From Euryarchaeota archaeon UBA13 (lineage in GTDB: Archaea; Thermoplasmatota; Poseidoniia; Poseidoniales; Poseidoniaceae): a stretch of DNA of 16,575 bases. Of this stretch, positions 16,082 to 16,575 are shown one piece after another. The position numbers were made by a program, and so were the translations under genes. The DNA lies in NCBI GenBank assembly GCA_002495945.1, contig DAHU01000067.1, forward strand, positions 1,403 through 17,977, read 5' to 3'. Within the stretch, counting starts at the first letter, position 1, and every line of letters starts with the position of its first letter. The notes under the pieces were generated by a model, which searched no databases, was not told the origin of the DNA, and saw only the letters and a list, made by a program, of their open reading frames with translations.

Positions 16082-16132
16082 TCAAAAAATTAGTATTTAC
16101 TCTAAGCGAAATTAACGCTGTTTTAGAGTAAA
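16082..16132 (-). terminator. Hairpin followed by a T-run, candidate transcription terminator
   Basis: TTTACTCTAA (16096-16105) pairs perfectly with TTAGAGTAAA (16123-16132). Three more pairs, GCG with CGC (16106-16108 and 16116-16118), follow past a four-base bulge, with the loop AAATTAA. Read on the minus strand, six T follow about eight bases after the stem (near 16084-16089). It lies just after the stop codon at 16141 of the upstream frame and before the promoter of the surface-protein gene, where a terminator is expected. It could also be a protein-binding site for that promoter. Confidence 0.5.
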
Positions 16133-16140
16133 AGTGACAT

Positions 16141-16407
16141 CTACTCTTCTTCTGAAATATTATTTGATTCTGAGTTTTCATCTTCATTCACGATTGATAT
16201 ATCACCTGTAAATATCGAAAATATCACAAAAGCAGCAATAGGTAATGTAAGTATTGCTAAAATTGGAAATATTGCAGTAAATCCTATCATTAGCATACAA
16301 GTCAAATAAAACAAAACTAAAGGAACTTTTCGTTCTTCATACTCTAATAAGGAGATTCTAACGTCTCCTCTGAGATATTTCTGAAAGGCCAGTCCCTGAC
16401 CACTTTG
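16141..16407 (-). pseudogene. 3' part of a small membrane-protein gene, separated by an in-frame TAG
   Basis: Eighty-eight codons are open in exactly the same frame as the segment to the right, from which they are separated by a single TAG at 16408-16410. The translation is clearly protein-like. A basic and amphipathic stretch (QKYLRGDVRISLLEYEERK) leads into about 40 hydrophobic residues, enough for two membrane helices (LVLFYLTCMLMIGF and FPILAILTLPIAAFVIF). An acidic tail (NEDENSESNN...EEE) ends at TAG 16141-16143. There is no ATG, GTG or TTG before the first helix region, and the first ATG falls inside that helix. The segment therefore cannot easily be a separate gene. It is most simply the second part of one gene broken by a CAG-to-TAG change, or reached by read-through. 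The family is not recognised. Confidence 0.5.
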
Positions 16408-16572
16408 CTAATTAGTTTGTTCAACTATGATTGGCTCTTCAGAGTCTTTTTCAACGATTGTGAATCCTGTTGATATGTTTTCAGCAGGTTGATTTTTCAT
16501 TTTTGCATCCATTTCTAACTGTTGTGAAGCAATTTCAAGCCATTTTGTTCTCATTATTTCGTATTCTTTCAT
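16408..16572 (-). CDS. 5' part of the small membrane-protein gene, ending at an in-frame TAG (start uncertain at window edge)
   Basis: An ATG at 16572 opens 54 codons ending at TAG 16408-16410. The peptide is hydrophilic and helical at first (MKEYEIMRTKWLEIASQQLEMDAKM), then an acidic linker (TIVEKDSEEPIIVEQTN). The codon before the ATG is CAA and the frame is still open at the window edge, so the true start may lie outside. On its own this would be a short soluble peptide. Joined in frame to the next 88 codons it gives a protein of at least 143 residues with a cytoplasmic helix, two membrane helices and an acidic tail. It is the first of three same-strand genes, with the two surface proteins downstream. 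No family is recognised. Confidence 0.5.
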   Translation of the reverse strand: MKEYEIMRTKWLEIASQQLEMDAKMKNQPAENISTGFTIVEKDSEEPIIVEQTN

Positions 16573-16575
16573 TTG

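Noticed and set aside
1..16575. CRISPR arrays, insertion sequences, integrase or attachment sites.
   Set aside because: I saw no regularly spaced identical repeats, no transposase-like frames and no tRNA-linked direct repeats. The repeated DNA in 10862-12853 is explained by protein-coding calcium-binding motifs.

Overview
The window looks like part of a planktonic euryarchaeal genome, most likely Marine Group II/III (Poseidoniales-like, Thermoplasmatota). The reasons are moderately AT-rich DNA, TATA-like boxes placed for leaderless or short-leader transcripts, an XPD/Rad3-type iron-sulfur helicase, a ribbon-helix-helix regulator, and very large secreted proteins with calcium-binding repeats and a C-terminal membrane anchor. 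This placement is an inference from gene content; there is no marker gene in view.

Layout. (1) Bases 1-617, minus strand: the N-terminus of an NADP-type glutamate dehydrogenase running off the left edge, and a small acidic protein made of two TerB-like helical repeats. (2) Bases 618-810: a divergent intergenic region with TATA-like boxes for both directions and a perfect GTGACA-N3-TGTCAC palindrome. (3) Bases 811-4085, plus strand: a regulator with two ribbon-helix-helix units in one chain, a 337-base stretch rich in strong hairpins (candidate structured RNA), an XPD/Rad3 helicase, and a small protein whose C-terminal third looks like a beta-sandwich chaperone strand pattern. (4) Bases 4088-16575, minus strand: a 2973-residue surface protein (signal peptide, twenty calcium-binding repeats, transglutaminase-like domain, a long Ig-like stalk, one membrane helix, DUF4129-like cytoplasmic tail), a 975-residue membrane-anchored surface protein, and a small membrane-protein reading frame interrupted by one in-frame TAG at the right edge.

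How the parts may work together. The three minus-strand genes on the right form a cell-surface cluster. Two of them share one topology: a large extracellular part, one C-terminal helix, a short cytoplasmic tail. The transglutaminase plus DUF4129 combination is known from TgpA-type proteins often found near MoxR ATPase and DUF58 genes, which would lie outside this window. The transglutaminase-like domain keeps its Cys and Asp but has Ser where the catalytic His is expected, so it is probably a binding module. A 10-base piece of the palindrome beside the regulator gene recurs upstream of the giant gene, a weak hint that the regulator may control it.

The observations most worth checking are the in-frame TAG at 16408-16410, the hairpin-dense region at 1298-1510, the His-less transglutaminase in the giant protein, and the shared operator-like sequence.
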